This document shows, in pieces, positions 18,316-26,877 of a stretch of 64,000 nt of DNA (its first letter is position 1; each line of letters begins with the position of its first letter). Origin of the DNA: Pseudoflavonifractor sp902362925 (GTDB taxonomy: Bacteria; Bacillota; Clostridia; Oscillospirales; Oscillospiraceae); the NCBI GenBank assembly GCA_902362925.1, contig CABIYL010000013.1; one strand, written 5' to 3'. The notes below the pieces were generated by a model. The model was not told where the DNA came from, searched no databases, and worked only from the letters and a program-made list of their open reading frames with translations. The translations under genes and the position numbers were made by a program.

Positions 18316-19536
18316 TTAATAATCCGGGTCCAGAGAGGTGCGCAGGGTGGAGTGGTCAAAGCTCAGGTTGGCGGTGCCGTCGCCGTTGTCGGTCCAGATG
18401 CCCTCAATGTGAGAGGGGCCCTGGGGCGGCATCTCGCTGTACTGGTCAAAGCGGAAGGTGCCGTCGGTGTACAGCTCCAGGGTGCCGTCCTTGATGGCGA
18501 AGGGACGGTTGTCGCTGGTCATGCTGTAGGTGTAGGCGGATCCGGCGGAGGCGGTGGTGGGCGTAGCGGTGAAGTTGAAGCTGATGGAGCTGTTGCCGCC
18601 GTTGAACACGCCGCCGTTGGTCAGGTCAAAGCGGTCCACGTACTGGGGATAGCTGAAGGAGTTGCGGGCGATGCCGTCGGTGTAGTAGTAGTTGGCGGAA
18701 ATCACGTTGTGGCCGTCAAAGGTGACGCCCTGGGCCACCTGAGTGGTGTCCGAGGTGGGGTTGGTCACGTAGGCGTTCTCACTGTGGGCCACTGCGGTGA
18801 TATCATAGGTGGCGCCCGGAGTAAGGGCGTCGGATACGGCGTTGTAGTGGTCGGCGGACAGCTCCTCCACCGTGACCACCACTGTGTCGGCGCTGTCGGC
18901 GGTGTTGGTGAAGGTCACCTCCACCGAGTCGGGATAGGCCTGGTACATGTAGTCGGCGATGTTGGACACCTGGACGTCAACAGTACCGTCAAAGGTGTTC
19001 CACAGGTAATCCACCACCGGGGCGTCCTGCGCGCCGGAGAAGGAGTAGCTGGCGGTGGCGGCGGTGGACATGGCGTGGGCGGAGTCGTTCAGGCTGGGGA
19101 AGGCGAACACCTTCACCAGATACTCGCCGTAGCCGTACTGGACCAGGTCGTCAATGTTGCCCGAGTAGGTCTCGCCGCCGGTACCGGTGGCGGCGATGGA
19201 GTTGCTGGAGAAGAGGAAGGGATCGCTGTCGCCGGTGGCGTCGGGGGCGCAGAAGTAGACCAGATAGTAGTCCGCATTGGCCACACCGGTGAAGGAGTAG
19301 TCGCCGTTCTCACTGAGGGTGAAGTCGGCGGGGGTGTCCAGCTTGGCGGCGGCGTTCTGGCTCTCTGTGGCGGAGCCGTCGGCGGAGGTGCTGCTGGCGA
19401 ACCAGTCGTCCATGACAGCGCCCACCTCGGCGTAATAGGTGTTGATGTTGTCCAGAGCCGTGGTGGCGCAGGAGGTGCACAGCAGGCCCAACACGCACAC
19501 CATGAGCAGCAGGCTGAGAAGTTTACGCAGTTTCAT
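18316..19536 (-). CDS. Secreted lipoprotein, tandem beta-domain, linked to GH3
   Basis: 406 residues. Signal peptide with lipobox CTSC, then low-complexity, Ala/Thr/Ser/Asp-rich sequence. Repeated segments such as TPADFTLSENGDYSFTG resemble fibronectin-III/Ig-like beta sandwiches. No catalytic motif recognised. Its start codon directly follows the stop of the 131-residue membrane protein (TGAATG), so it is coupled to that gene and the GH3 enzyme. A surface glycan-binding or stabilising partner is plausible but not shown. Confidence 0.75.
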   Translation of the reverse strand: MKLRKLLSLLLMVCVLGLLCTSCATTALDNINTYYAEVGAVMDDWFASSTSADGSATESQNAAAKLDTPADFTLSENGDYSFTGVANADYYLVYFCAPDATGDSDPFLFSSNSIAATGTGGETYSGNIDDLVQYGYGEYLVKVFAFPSLNDSAHAMSTAATASYSFSGAQDAPVVDYLWNTFDGTVDVQVSNIADYMYQAYPDSVEVTFTNTADSADTVVVTVEELSADHYNAVSDALTPGATYDITAVAHSENAYVTNPTSDTTQVAQGVTFDGHNVISANYYYTDGIARNSFSYPQYVDRFDLTNGGVFNGGNSSISFNFTATPTTASAGSAYTYSMTSDNRPFAIKDGTLELYTDGTFRFDQYSEMPPQGPSHIEGIWTDNGDGTANLSFDHSTLRTSLDPDY

Positions 19537-19932
19537 TCAAGCCGCCTCCTTTCTGGTGAAGCAGGAGGCAATCCCCAGGATGGCCGTGGCGAAGCAGAGC
19601 AGAATGATGGCCACCACGGGTACCAGGGAGCCCCGGGCTCCGTACATGGTGATGTTGTTGAGCCGGTCAGCCCAGACGGGGTAGCTGTTCAGGAAGAACA
19701 GGCCCACGCCGTAGGACACCAGGAGCACCTGGACCAGGTTGAGGAACTCAGTGGCCTTCTTGTCCACCAGGGCGTAGGCCAGTCCGCAGACCGCGCCCAG
19801 CAGCAGGGAGAGGACCACCATGGAGTCCATGTAGCTGTGAATCGTGCCGTAAATCACAAAGGCAATCAGAGTGATCAGATTGACCGCCACAGCGATCAGA
19901 CTCAGCTTGGCGCTGACGCTTTTTCCCTTCAT
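19537..19932 (-). CDS. Small four-helix membrane protein
   Basis: 131 residues with four predicted transmembrane helices and short loops (helices near residues 10-28, 36-55, 65-82 and 100-124). No family recognised. It lies between the GH3 gene (4-base gap) and the lipoprotein gene (adjacent), so the three form one transcript and may form one surface complex. Confidence 0.75.
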   Translation of the reverse strand: MKGKSVSAKLSLIAVAVNLITLIAFVIYGTIHSYMDSMVVLSLLLGAVCGLAYALVDKKATEFLNLVQVLLVSYGVGLFFLNSYPVWADRLNNITMYGARGSLVPVVAIILLCFATAILGIASCFTRKEAA

Positions 19933-19935
19933 ACC

Positions 19936-22878
19936 TTACTTCACCTCCGCAATGTGCTTCTTCTTGTACACCATGGCGGCGCTGGCGGCCGTACAGGCCA
20001 CAAAGCCCACGCCCAGCACTGCCGTGGCGATCAGCAGGGCCTTCTGCCAGCCGGGCACGATGGTGAGGATGGTGCTGCCGCTGGTCAGGCCGTTGACCGA
20101 CCAGGTGCGGCTGAGGACATAGAGGTCGTGCTTGGCGGCCTCCCGCAGGTAGGAGAGGATGGCGGTGTCGCCGCTGTCAATGAGGCTCTGGATAGCATTG
20201 CGGTAGGCGCCGGCGTCCAGGCAGTAGTAGTCCTGACCGGTGACCAGGAACTCGGCGAAGTGGTTCTTGTAGGCGTAGGAGGAGTAGCCGTCGGAGGTGA
20301 CGTGGCCCTTGAAGCCCCACTCACCACGGAGAATGCCGTCCAGCAGGGCGGGGTTGGCGTTGTTGGGCACGCAGCCGATGCGGTTGAAGGCAGTCATGAC
20401 GCTCAGGGCGCCGCCCTCACAGAAGGCTCCCTCAAAGGCCCGGAGGTAGTTCTCACGCAGGGCCTGCTCGTTGGTGAAGGTAGCCACGCCGTCACGGGCG
20501 TAGTCCTGGTCGTTGAGGGCGAAGTGCTTGATGCAGAAGGTGGTGCCCACGGCCTGCATGGCAGCGGCCTCGTGGGTGCCCACGATGTAGCCGAAGTTGC
20601 CGTCCTCAGACCAGTACTGGTGGTTGCGGCCGCCGAAGGGGGTGCGGTGCAGGTCGCCGCCGCCGTACCAGATCTCGGTGGCGCCGCAGAACAGGGCCTC
20701 AACGCCCAGCAGGTGGCCGCGCTGGTCAAAGCGCTCGGTGTTCCAGGTGCGGGAGGTGGTGACCTCGGACACCCAGCCGATGCAGCCGGCGTTGTTGCAC
20801 ACCAGATTGCCGATGCCGGTGTTGTCGTCGGTGCGGTTGGCGCCGGGCATGCCCACGCTCTCAATGGGATCGTAGCCGTCGTTGTCGGAGATCAGGCTGA
20901 GCATCTCGTCGATGGACAGCTGGTCCAGGAATGCGTTCCAGGTCTCCTCGTCGTCAAAGTCGGTGTAGTACAGGTCGGCGAAGGTGAGACCGTTGTCCGC
21001 GCCGGTGGTGAAGGTCTCGCCGGTGTCATAATCCGCAGCGTTGTACCAGTCGGGGATCATGTCCTCCAGCATCTCCTCGGTCATGGCCACCTCGATGGCC
21101 TCGGCGGGATAGGTGCCCTCCCAGTCGGAACGGGTGAGGTAGGTGAACTCATAGCCGTAGTAGTTGATGTCGGCCTTGTCAAAGAGGTTGGTGACCTCCA
21201 CGCCGGTGATGCGGGAGAGGTCATAGCTCTCGGTGTCCAGCTCGGCCTGGTTCCAGGTGTGGGTCTTGGCTGCGTCGCCGTCGTAGTCCATACCGTCGGC
21301 AGTGGTGAAGCCCTTGGCGGCCAGAATGTTGTTCAGCGCGTCGTGGGCGCTGGTGCCGATGGCCAGGTAGTAGTCACCGGCGGAGAGGATGTAGCCGGCA
21401 GCGCCGTAGGTGTCGTAGCTGGCCAGGAAGTACCGGTCCACCTCCACGGTGACGGTCTCGCTGGCGCCGGGCTCCAGGGTGCCGGTCTTGCCCATGCCCA
21501 CAAACTGGACGGCAGCCTTCTCCACCCGGTTCTGCTTCTCATAGTCGCCGTAGGGAGTCTGGGCGTAGACCTCCACCACGTCCATACCGGCTACGTCGCC
21601 GGTATTGGTCACGGTGACCTCCACCAGATAGGAGTCGGTGTTGGGGTCGTACTCCACACTGTCCAGGGTCTGGGTGAAGGTGGTATAGCTCAGACCGTAG
21701 CCGAAGGGGAACACCACCTCGTCGGTGTAGCTCCAGGCTCCGCCGGTGGAGGAGCCCGCAGCGCTGGAGGCATTGCCGTTGCCCATGACAACGTCCTCGT
21801 ACCGAGTCTCGTAGTACTTGTAACCCACGTAGATGCCCTCGGCGTAGAGAATCCAGTTGCTCTCCGAGGTGCCGTCAGCGCCCCAGTCGGGGTCGTTGGC
21901 GCCTACCCAGTCCAGGTTGGTCCACTGCTGGGTGTTGTTGCCCGCGTAGGTGACGGCGGGAGCGGACAGGGAGTTGGCGGCATAGGTGTCCACCACACGG
22001 CCGGAGGGATTGGCAGCGCCCACCATCAGGTTGACCACGCCGGTGTAGCCCACCGTACCGGGACGGCCCACCAGCATGCAGGCGTCCACGCCGTAGTCGT
22101 CCAGCCAGTCCAGCTCCATGGCCTGCTCGGAGTTGATGAGCACGATGATGGAGCCGAACACACCGGCCTCCTTCTGGCTCTGGAGGTAGGCCATCAGGTC
22201 GGCCTCGTTGTCGGACAGGCCCAGATAGTGGTTGCCGTCGTCATTGTAGAGGGATGCGTCGTTGCTCTCGCTGCCCGCCCGGGAGAGGACCACGATGGCG
22301 GCGTCGTTGCAGCTGCTCTGCCAGGAGCTCTCCTGGGCCTTCACGTCGGCGATGGGGGCCTCCACCACGGAGCTGATGCTGGTGGTGCCCAGGTCGGCGT
22401 AGGCGGTGTCCCCCAGGGTGGCGTTCACGTTCTCCGCGCCCAGTGCGTCCTGGAGGGCGGAGGTGAGGGTGGAGGCCACGATGGACTCAAAGGGGGTGCT
22501 GGTGGAGGTGCCGATGGGGTGGAACGCGCCGTTGCCGAACAGGGTCACGCCGGCGCCCTCCGCAAGAGGCAGCGCGCCGTTGTTGGTCAGGAGCACGGTG
22601 CCCTCCTCGGCCTGCTTGATGTTCTCGGCGGCCACGTCCATCTCCAGCATCAGGGCCGCCTGGTTGTTGTTGGGGTCAGTGCCGTACTCGTTGTCATAGA
22701 CAACCGCGTCGGCTGCCGCGGCGTCATCACTGTGGATAATCTGGGTGGTGGACACGCCCAGCGCCTGGTTGATGATGCCCGCGTAGTGGAAGGTCAGCGT
22801 GGTTGCGGCGGTGCACAGGAAAAACAGAAATGCCATGATTCCGGCCACGCCGCGCAGGATTGCCGCTTTTCTTTTCAT
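19936..22878 (-). CDS. Glycoside hydrolase family 3 with reversed domain order, membrane-anchored at both ends
   Basis: 980 residues. N-terminal membrane helix (residues 8-32), then the GH3 C-terminal-type domain (VLLTNNGALPLAEG, VTLFGNGAF), a fibronectin-III-like domain (GYGLSYTTF and VTNTGDVAG), and only then the GH3 TIM barrel (MPGANRTDD, ATFCIKHFALNDQD-like region). The probable nucleophile Asp is in HVTSDGYSS. A second membrane helix follows near residues 945-970, with KKKH at the end. The domain swap matches known permuted beta-glucosidases. The globular part is probably outside the cell. Upstream is an inverted-repeat operator. Confidence 0.9.
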   Translation of the reverse strand: MKRKAAILRGVAGIMAFLFFLCTAATTLTFHYAGIINQALGVSTTQIIHSDDAAAADAVVYDNEYGTDPNNNQAALMLEMDVAAENIKQAEEGTVLLTNNGALPLAEGAGVTLFGNGAFHPIGTSTSTPFESIVASTLTSALQDALGAENVNATLGDTAYADLGTTSISSVVEAPIADVKAQESSWQSSCNDAAIVVLSRAGSESNDASLYNDDGNHYLGLSDNEADLMAYLQSQKEAGVFGSIIVLINSEQAMELDWLDDYGVDACMLVGRPGTVGYTGVVNLMVGAANPSGRVVDTYAANSLSAPAVTYAGNNTQQWTNLDWVGANDPDWGADGTSESNWILYAEGIYVGYKYYETRYEDVVMGNGNASSAAGSSTGGAWSYTDEVVFPFGYGLSYTTFTQTLDSVEYDPNTDSYLVEVTVTNTGDVAGMDVVEVYAQTPYGDYEKQNRVEKAAVQFVGMGKTGTLEPGASETVTVEVDRYFLASYDTYGAAGYILSAGDYYLAIGTSAHDALNNILAAKGFTTADGMDYDGDAAKTHTWNQAELDTESYDLSRITGVEVTNLFDKADINYYGYEFTYLTRSDWEGTYPAEAIEVAMTEEMLEDMIPDWYNAADYDTGETFTTGADNGLTFADLYYTDFDDEETWNAFLDQLSIDEMLSLISDNDGYDPIESVGMPGANRTDDNTGIGNLVCNNAGCIGWVSEVTTSRTWNTERFDQRGHLLGVEALFCGATEIWYGGGDLHRTPFGGRNHQYWSEDGNFGYIVGTHEAAAMQAVGTTFCIKHFALNDQDYARDGVATFTNEQALRENYLRAFEGAFCEGGALSVMTAFNRIGCVPNNANPALLDGILRGEWGFKGHVTSDGYSSYAYKNHFAEFLVTGQDYYCLDAGAYRNAIQSLIDSGDTAILSYLREAAKHDLYVLSRTWSVNGLTSGSTILTIVPGWQKALLIATAVLGVGFVACTAASAAMVYKKKHIAEVK

Positions 22879-23006
22879 ATACGTCCTCCTCTGCTTTTTT
22901 GCTGCGTTCAGGTTTTGCTCTCTTTTCCTCCTCCTTAACGTATCTGAGGACCCTTTGTCCCCGTCTGCGCCGCGGAAACACTGCCCCGCGGTGCTTCCTG
23001 TCTGAA

Positions 23007-23056
23007 ATTATAGGAGTTTCCGCTCCGGCCAGACCGGTTTTGTCTCAAGCGGTCTG
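23007..23056 (-). promoter_or_regulatory. GH3 operon promoter region with inverted repeat
   Basis: Minus strand -10 TATAAT (23007-23012) without a good -35. Upstream, where the -35 would be, lies CAGACCG-N13-CGGTCTG (23030-23056). This looks like an activator or repressor site for a sugar regulator. The 130-base leader to ATG 22878 has no other feature I can name. Confidence 0.5.
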
Positions 23057-23097
23057 TTTGCCGCCCGAAACGGTCAAATGCGGACAGGAAAAAAGGA

Positions 23098-23126
23098 GAT
23101 GCTTTGGTCTGTTTCACCAAAGCATC
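23098..23126 (-). terminator. Second hairpin after the methyltransferase homologue
   Basis: Perfect 10-bp stem GATGCTTTGG with a 9-base loop. On the minus strand TCCTTTTTT follows. It is tandem with the hairpin at 23148-23184. Confidence 0.65.
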
Positions 23127-23147
23127 TCCTCTGAAACGCAGCAAAAA

Positions 23148-23184
23148 GCCCCGCCGGAAGCCTTTCGGGCATGTCTGGCGGGGC
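23148..23184 (-). terminator. Terminator of the methyltransferase homologue
   Basis: GCCCCGCC/GGCGGGGC stem followed by TTTTTGC on the minus strand, 20 bases after the stop codon. Confidence 0.8.
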
Positions 23185-23203
23185 AATTGTCTCTCTATTT
23201 GGC

Positions 23204-24364
23204 TCAGAGCAGGACCAGGCCATACTTTTTCGCCATCTCGGCCAGGAACTCCGGCTCCAAGTCCCCGGTGCCGTCCCAGAAGGCACGGCCCTGATAGACC
23301 CGCAGGGCCTGTTCCAGCAGCTCGGGCACGTCGGACCACAGGCACAGGGCGTCCCGGACGGCGTACTGGTTCTCGGCGAAGATGGCTACGTCGTCCTCCT
23401 CCAGGATGGCGATTTTCAGCGCCCCCTGAGGACAGGTCTCTTCCGCCTCCAGAATCTCCTCCATCAGGTCGGAGGTACACTCGATGGTCTCCCCCACGTC
23501 CACATCGGGGGTGATGAACCGGGCCTCCTTCTCGCTGGCGCAGGGGATCACGTCCGGGTCGTGCTCGGGGGGCACAAAGCGGGAAAAGTCCACCAGGGCC
23601 AGATCCCGGGCCAGAAGGGACGGGCCGTCGCCGCTGAGGGCGCCGCCGCAGGCAAAGAGCTTCACCCCCGCCTCCGCCAAGTCCTGGAGCTCCTGCTCAG
23701 GTTCGGAAACCACTGCCGCCAGGGGAATGGCCGCGTAGGGCGTCAGCCGCTGGAGCTGCTCCAGCAGCACCTCCGCCCCCTCGCCGGTGGCCAAGCCGAA
23801 GGCGGCCGCTCCCATGCCCTGCATGACAATCAGGGCGGCCAGCACGTCAGTGCCCGACTCGGTGCGCCCCTCCTCGTCACAGCGGGCCAGCACCACCACC
23901 GGCCTGGAGGACGCCTGACGCACCGCCAGCATGGCGGCCCGCTCCTCGGCCATGGTCATGCCCTCTCCCAGCAGAAACAGGTCCACCCCCGCCTCCGCCA
24001 GGGCGGCAGCCTGCTCGGCGTAGGCTGTCACCAGCTCCTCAAAGGTCACGTCTCCGAAGGGCTCCAGCTCCTGCCCGGCAGGCCCCATGCCGCCGGCCAC
24101 CAGGACCTGCTCCCCTGCCGACCGGCGGGTCAGCTCCACCAGGGTGCGGTTGTAGCCCCGCACGTCCTCTTCCCCGTCCCGGCGGGGCAGGCGGAACCGG
24201 TTGCCCCGAAAGGTGGGGGCCACCACCGCATTGCAGCCCGCCGTGACCCAGCTGCGCTGGATCAGGCTCAGCTTCTCCCTATGCACGGGCAGCCAGGTGC
24301 TCTCCCGGTTTCCGTCGTCCTCGGCGCCGCCGATGAGAAGGGGCAGGGGTAGAGGTATGTCCAT
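23204..24364 (-). CDS. Homocysteine S-methyltransferase family protein, divergent
   Basis: 386 residues. Residues 1-285 follow the betaine/cobalamin-dependent homocysteine methyltransferase barrel (VTAGCNAVVAPTF, VAGGMGPAGQELEPFG, ACGGALSGDGP). The last 100 residues (VDVGETIECTSDL, FAENQYAVRDALCL, GRAFWDGTGDLEP) form an extra domain. The zinc cysteine signature is degraded: GLATGEG replaces GLNC and ACGG replaces GGCCG. Methyl transfer from zinc-bound homocysteine is therefore doubtful. ATG 24364 is preceded by AAGGAGG. Monocistronic. Confidence 0.75.
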   Translation of the reverse strand: MDIPLPLPLLIGGAEDDGNRESTWLPVHREKLSLIQRSWVTAGCNAVVAPTFRGNRFRLPRRDGEEDVRGYNRTLVELTRRSAGEQVLVAGGMGPAGQELEPFGDVTFEELVTAYAEQAAALAEAGVDLFLLGEGMTMAEERAAMLAVRQASSRPVVVLARCDEEGRTESGTDVLAALIVMQGMGAAAFGLATGEGAEVLLEQLQRLTPYAAIPLAAVVSEPEQELQDLAEAGVKLFACGGALSGDGPSLLARDLALVDFSRFVPPEHDPDVIPCASEKEARFITPDVDVGETIECTSDLMEEILEAEETCPQGALKIAILEEDDVAIFAENQYAVRDALCLWSDVPELLEQALRVYQGRAFWDGTGDLEPEFLAEMAKKYGLVLL

Positions 24365-24402
24365 GGATTGTTTCCTCCTTGGGCTTGATATATTTGGAAT
24401 TT

Positions 24403-24431
24403 AGTATAGCGGTTTCCGGGCGAAATTGCAA
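24403..24431 (-). promoter_or_regulatory. Promoter of the methyltransferase homologue
   Basis: Minus strand TTGCAA, 17-base spacer, TATACT, about 38 bases before the start codon. No SAM or cobalamin riboswitch is visible in the short leader. Confidence 0.7.
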
Positions 24432-24465
24432 GGCAATCTTCCCCGACAGAATGAAATACGGCAGC

Positions 24466-24498
24466 GGGGCGGACGCCGCTCTCCACGGCGCCCGCCCC
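24466..24498 (-). terminator. Probable terminator hairpin after the ROK kinase
   Basis: 13-bp stem with one mismatch (GGGGCGGGCGCCG on the minus strand), 29 bases after the stop codon. A U-tract is lacking, so confidence is modest. Confidence 0.4.
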
Positions 24499-24527
24499 GG
24501 GCAGTTCTGTCTGGATGTATGCCTGTC

Positions 24528-25478
24528 TCAGCGGAACAGGGGCAGCAGAGCCGCGCCGATGATGCCCGCGTCGTTGCCCAGCTGGGCCAGGGTGAGGATG
24601 GTGCGGCGCTTGCTGTCCCGGGCGTAGTCCTCCCGGTCCACAATGGCGCGCACAGGCCCCATCAGGGTCTCGCCGGCGCCGGCCACGCCGCCGCCCACGC
24701 AGAACACCTCGGGCTGGAACACGTTGATCAGGCTGGTGATGCCGCAGGCCAGATAGGACTGGTACTCCTCTACCAGCTCCTTGGCCAGCAGGTCGCCCTG
24801 GGCCGCCGCATCAAAGACGGTGCGGGCCTCCACCTTCTCGGGGTCGCCGTCGCACAGCTTCCACAGCAGGGTCTCCCGGTTGTCCTGCATCCGCTCCCGG
24901 GCACGCTTGATGATGGCGGTGGCGGAGGCGTAGGTCTCGAAGCAGCCCCGGCGGCCGCAGGTGCACAGGCGGCCGTTGTACTCGATGACAAAGTGGCCGA
25001 CTTCCAGGCCGGCGTAGTTGAAGCCGGTGTACAGCTTGCCGTCCAGCACGGCGCCGCCGCCCACACCGGTGCCCAGGGTGATGGCCACCATGGACTGGCT
25101 GCCCTTACCCGCACCGGCGGCGTACTCGCCCAGCGCCGCGGCATTGGCGTCGTTCTCAATATAGACCTCCTTGCCCAGACGAGCCTTGAGCATCTCGGCC
25201 AGAGGCACGTTGTGGAAATCCAGGTTGGACCAGTACTCCACAACGCCGTTCTTGGGGTCAATGACGCCGGGCGAACCGATGCCCACAGACTCGATGTCGT
25301 CCATGGTGAAGCCCCCGGCGGTCAGCGCCTGACGGGCCGCCTCGGCCATGGCGGCCGCCACAGCCTCTGCGCCGGTGCGGGGCGTGGCGATCTTGCCCCG
25401 GCTGAGAATGGTACCCGCTTCATCCACTACGGCGGCGGCCACGTTGATGCCGCCCAGGTCAATGCCCAGATACTTCAT
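24528..25478 (-). CDS. ROK-family glucokinase
   Basis: 316 residues. ATP-binding start YLGIDLGGINVAAAVVD, substrate loop GSPGVIDPKNG with NDANAAALGE, phosphate loop LGTGVGGGAV, and the ROK zinc site CTCGRRGCFE. Length and motifs fit glucokinases of Firmicutes, which make glucose 6-phosphate. No helix-turn-helix is present, so it is an enzyme rather than a NagC-type repressor. ATG 25478 has GGGAGG upstream. It may serve the glycosidases of the window. Confidence 0.92.
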   Translation of the reverse strand: MKYLGIDLGGINVAAAVVDEAGTILSRGKIATPRTGAEAVAAAMAEAARQALTAGGFTMDDIESVGIGSPGVIDPKNGVVEYWSNLDFHNVPLAEMLKARLGKEVYIENDANAAALGEYAAGAGKGSQSMVAITLGTGVGGGAVLDGKLYTGFNYAGLEVGHFVIEYNGRLCTCGRRGCFETYASATAIIKRARERMQDNRETLLWKLCDGDPEKVEARTVFDAAAQGDLLAKELVEEYQSYLACGITSLINVFQPEVFCVGGGVAGAGETLMGPVRAIVDREDYARDSKRRTILTLAQLGNDAGIIGAALLPLFR

Positions 25479-25546
25479 AAGAAAACGTCCTCCCTTGTCC
25501 TCTTTGTACTTCCGCTGCCGTGCCGGACCAGCACAGCGTTTTCCTT

Positions 25547-25575
25547 ATTATAGCGAAAAAAGCCGCGCCCCACAA
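25547..25575 (-). promoter_or_regulatory. Promoter of the ROK kinase
   Basis: Minus strand TTGTGG, 17-base spacer, TATAAT. The -35 box lies within the terminator hairpin of the upstream operon. Confidence 0.7.
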
Positions 25576-25587
25576 GAGGGCACGGCT
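25560..25587 (-). terminator. Terminator of the glycolipid operon
   Basis: Minus strand AGCCGTGCCC / GGGGCGCGGCT stem (one G-U pair) followed by TTTTTTCG, about 100 bases after the flippase-like stop. The intervening 25588-25691 has no feature I can name. Confidence 0.65.
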
Positions 25588-25691
25588 TAGTGCACGGTAA
25601 AAATCATCCTCTGCCCAGAGATGGCTCCGGACAGCTTCTTTTCACGGGTTTAGCTGCTTCTTCGGCGAAATACGCCGGGTCCTGCACCGTC

Positions 25692-26768
25692 TTACGCGGC
25701 GGGAGCCACCTCATTCAGCCCCCTGACCGCTGCGCCTGTATTTTTTTCGCGGCTGCGGCTCTTGGTGGACAGGTGGACTGCCAGGGTGACAAAGCCGCTG
25801 AGGAGCAGGAAGGCATAGAAGCTGATGCCCCGGGAGACCAGCACCGCCGGCGTCACCAGGGACGTGCCGAAGAAGAGGGCGAACAGGGTGACAAAGCCGC
25901 CCTCGGTGGCGCCCACCGCACCGGGCAGAGGCAGCGAGGAGGTGGACAGGGTGAGCAGCGCCTGAACTCCCACCAGCTCCATGGCCCCGTGGCCGCTGAG
26001 GCCGAAGGCCTTATACACCACAAAGGGCACCAGGAACAGCGCCGTGAGCTGCACCACGTTCAGGCCCAGCAGCACGGGCACCAGGGAGGCATTTTTCCTG
26101 AAGCACTCGGCGCCGGAGCGGTACTCGGCCATCTGCCGCTCCAGCTTCTCCTGGGCGGCGGCACGGTTGCGGACCAGCCGCAGCCGGACGCCCAGATTCA
26201 GCAGGCCGTTCATCAGCCGACGGGCGGCATTGGGCAGGAACATAAAGCAGAGCATACCGGCGGTGAGGGCCAGCATGACCACCGCGCCATAGAGCAGCAG
26301 CAGGCCCATACCAGGCCCCATGGCGGAGATCATCCCCGGCATGGCGATGGCCGCGCCGATGGCGTAGAGCAGCACGGTCACCTGGTAGCACACGGCGATC
26401 ATCATCATATTCAGGGCGCCGTGGGCGGCGGGGACGCCGTTTTTGCTCATGTAGTAGATCTGAGCGGGCTGTCCGCCGGTGGCGGAGGGGGTGATGGAGC
26501 TGACATAGAACCCCACAAAGGAGAAGCCCAAGCAGCGGCGATAGGGCAGCGGATGGCCCAGGCGGCCCAGAATCAGCTTGGAGCACATGGCCTCGCTGCC
26601 CACAAAGACAAACATCAGCCCCAGGCCCAGGACCACGTAGCCCGGCTTTATCTCCCCCAGCACGTCCAGCAGCTGGGAGATGGGCTGGTTGCGCAGCAGC
26701 AGGTAAAAGGTCAGGGCGATGAGGGCCAGCAGCAGGATGCCTCCCGCCAGACGTTTCCCCTTACTCAT
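25692..26768 (-). CDS. Flippase-like integral membrane protein (LPG synthase TM-region family, UPF0104)
   Basis: 358 residues from ATG 26768, with GGAGGAGGG nine bases upstream. About eight transmembrane helices. Family signatures: SITPSATGGQPAQIYYMSKNG (residues about 90-110) and SLPLPGAVGATEGGF near 280. The family includes the membrane half of MprF and glycolipid flippases. It overlaps the 38-residue ORF by eight bases and follows a diacylglycerol glucosyltransferase-like gene. Flipping or modifying the glycolipid product is likely but inferred. Confidence 0.87.
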   Translation of the reverse strand: MSKGKRLAGGILLLALIALTFYLLLRNQPISQLLDVLGEIKPGYVVLGLGLMFVFVGSEAMCSKLILGRLGHPLPYRRCLGFSFVGFYVSSITPSATGGQPAQIYYMSKNGVPAAHGALNMMMIAVCYQVTVLLYAIGAAIAMPGMISAMGPGMGLLLLYGAVVMLALTAGMLCFMFLPNAARRLMNGLLNLGVRLRLVRNRAAAQEKLERQMAEYRSGAECFRKNASLVPVLLGLNVVQLTALFLVPFVVYKAFGLSGHGAMELVGVQALLTLSTSSLPLPGAVGATEGGFVTLFALFFGTSLVTPAVLVSRGISFYAFLLLSGFVTLAVHLSTKSRSREKNTGAAVRGLNEVAPAA

Positions 26769-26877
26769 GGGCGTGCACCCTCCTCCAGCCCCACACCAGC
26801 CGTCCGGCAAGGGCCAGCAGCGCGGCCAGGGCAGTCAGAGCGGCAAAACGCCCCACAGCATGGTTCTTTTTCTTCAT
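26761..26877 (-). CDS. 38-residue single-span membrane protein in the glycolipid operon
   Basis: ATG 26877 to TAA 26761. The sequence begins MKKKNHAVGRF, has a 14-residue Ala/Leu helix (AALTALAALLALAG), then a positive tail RLVWGWRRVHAHE. The stop of the glycosyltransferase overlaps its start by one base (TGATG), and its own end overlaps the flippase-like start by eight bases. A GGGAG lies upstream. The tight coupling on both sides argues that it is translated. No family recognised. It may be a subunit of the flippase or glycosyltransferase. Confidence 0.65.
   Translation of the reverse strand: MKKKNHAVGRFAALTALAALLALAGRLVWGWRRVHAHE

Noticed and set aside
18304..22938. 1,544-residue plus-strand open frame
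   Set aside because: Fully antisense to the GH3 operon with the same low-complexity Gly/Val/His composition. No plausible start or motif.
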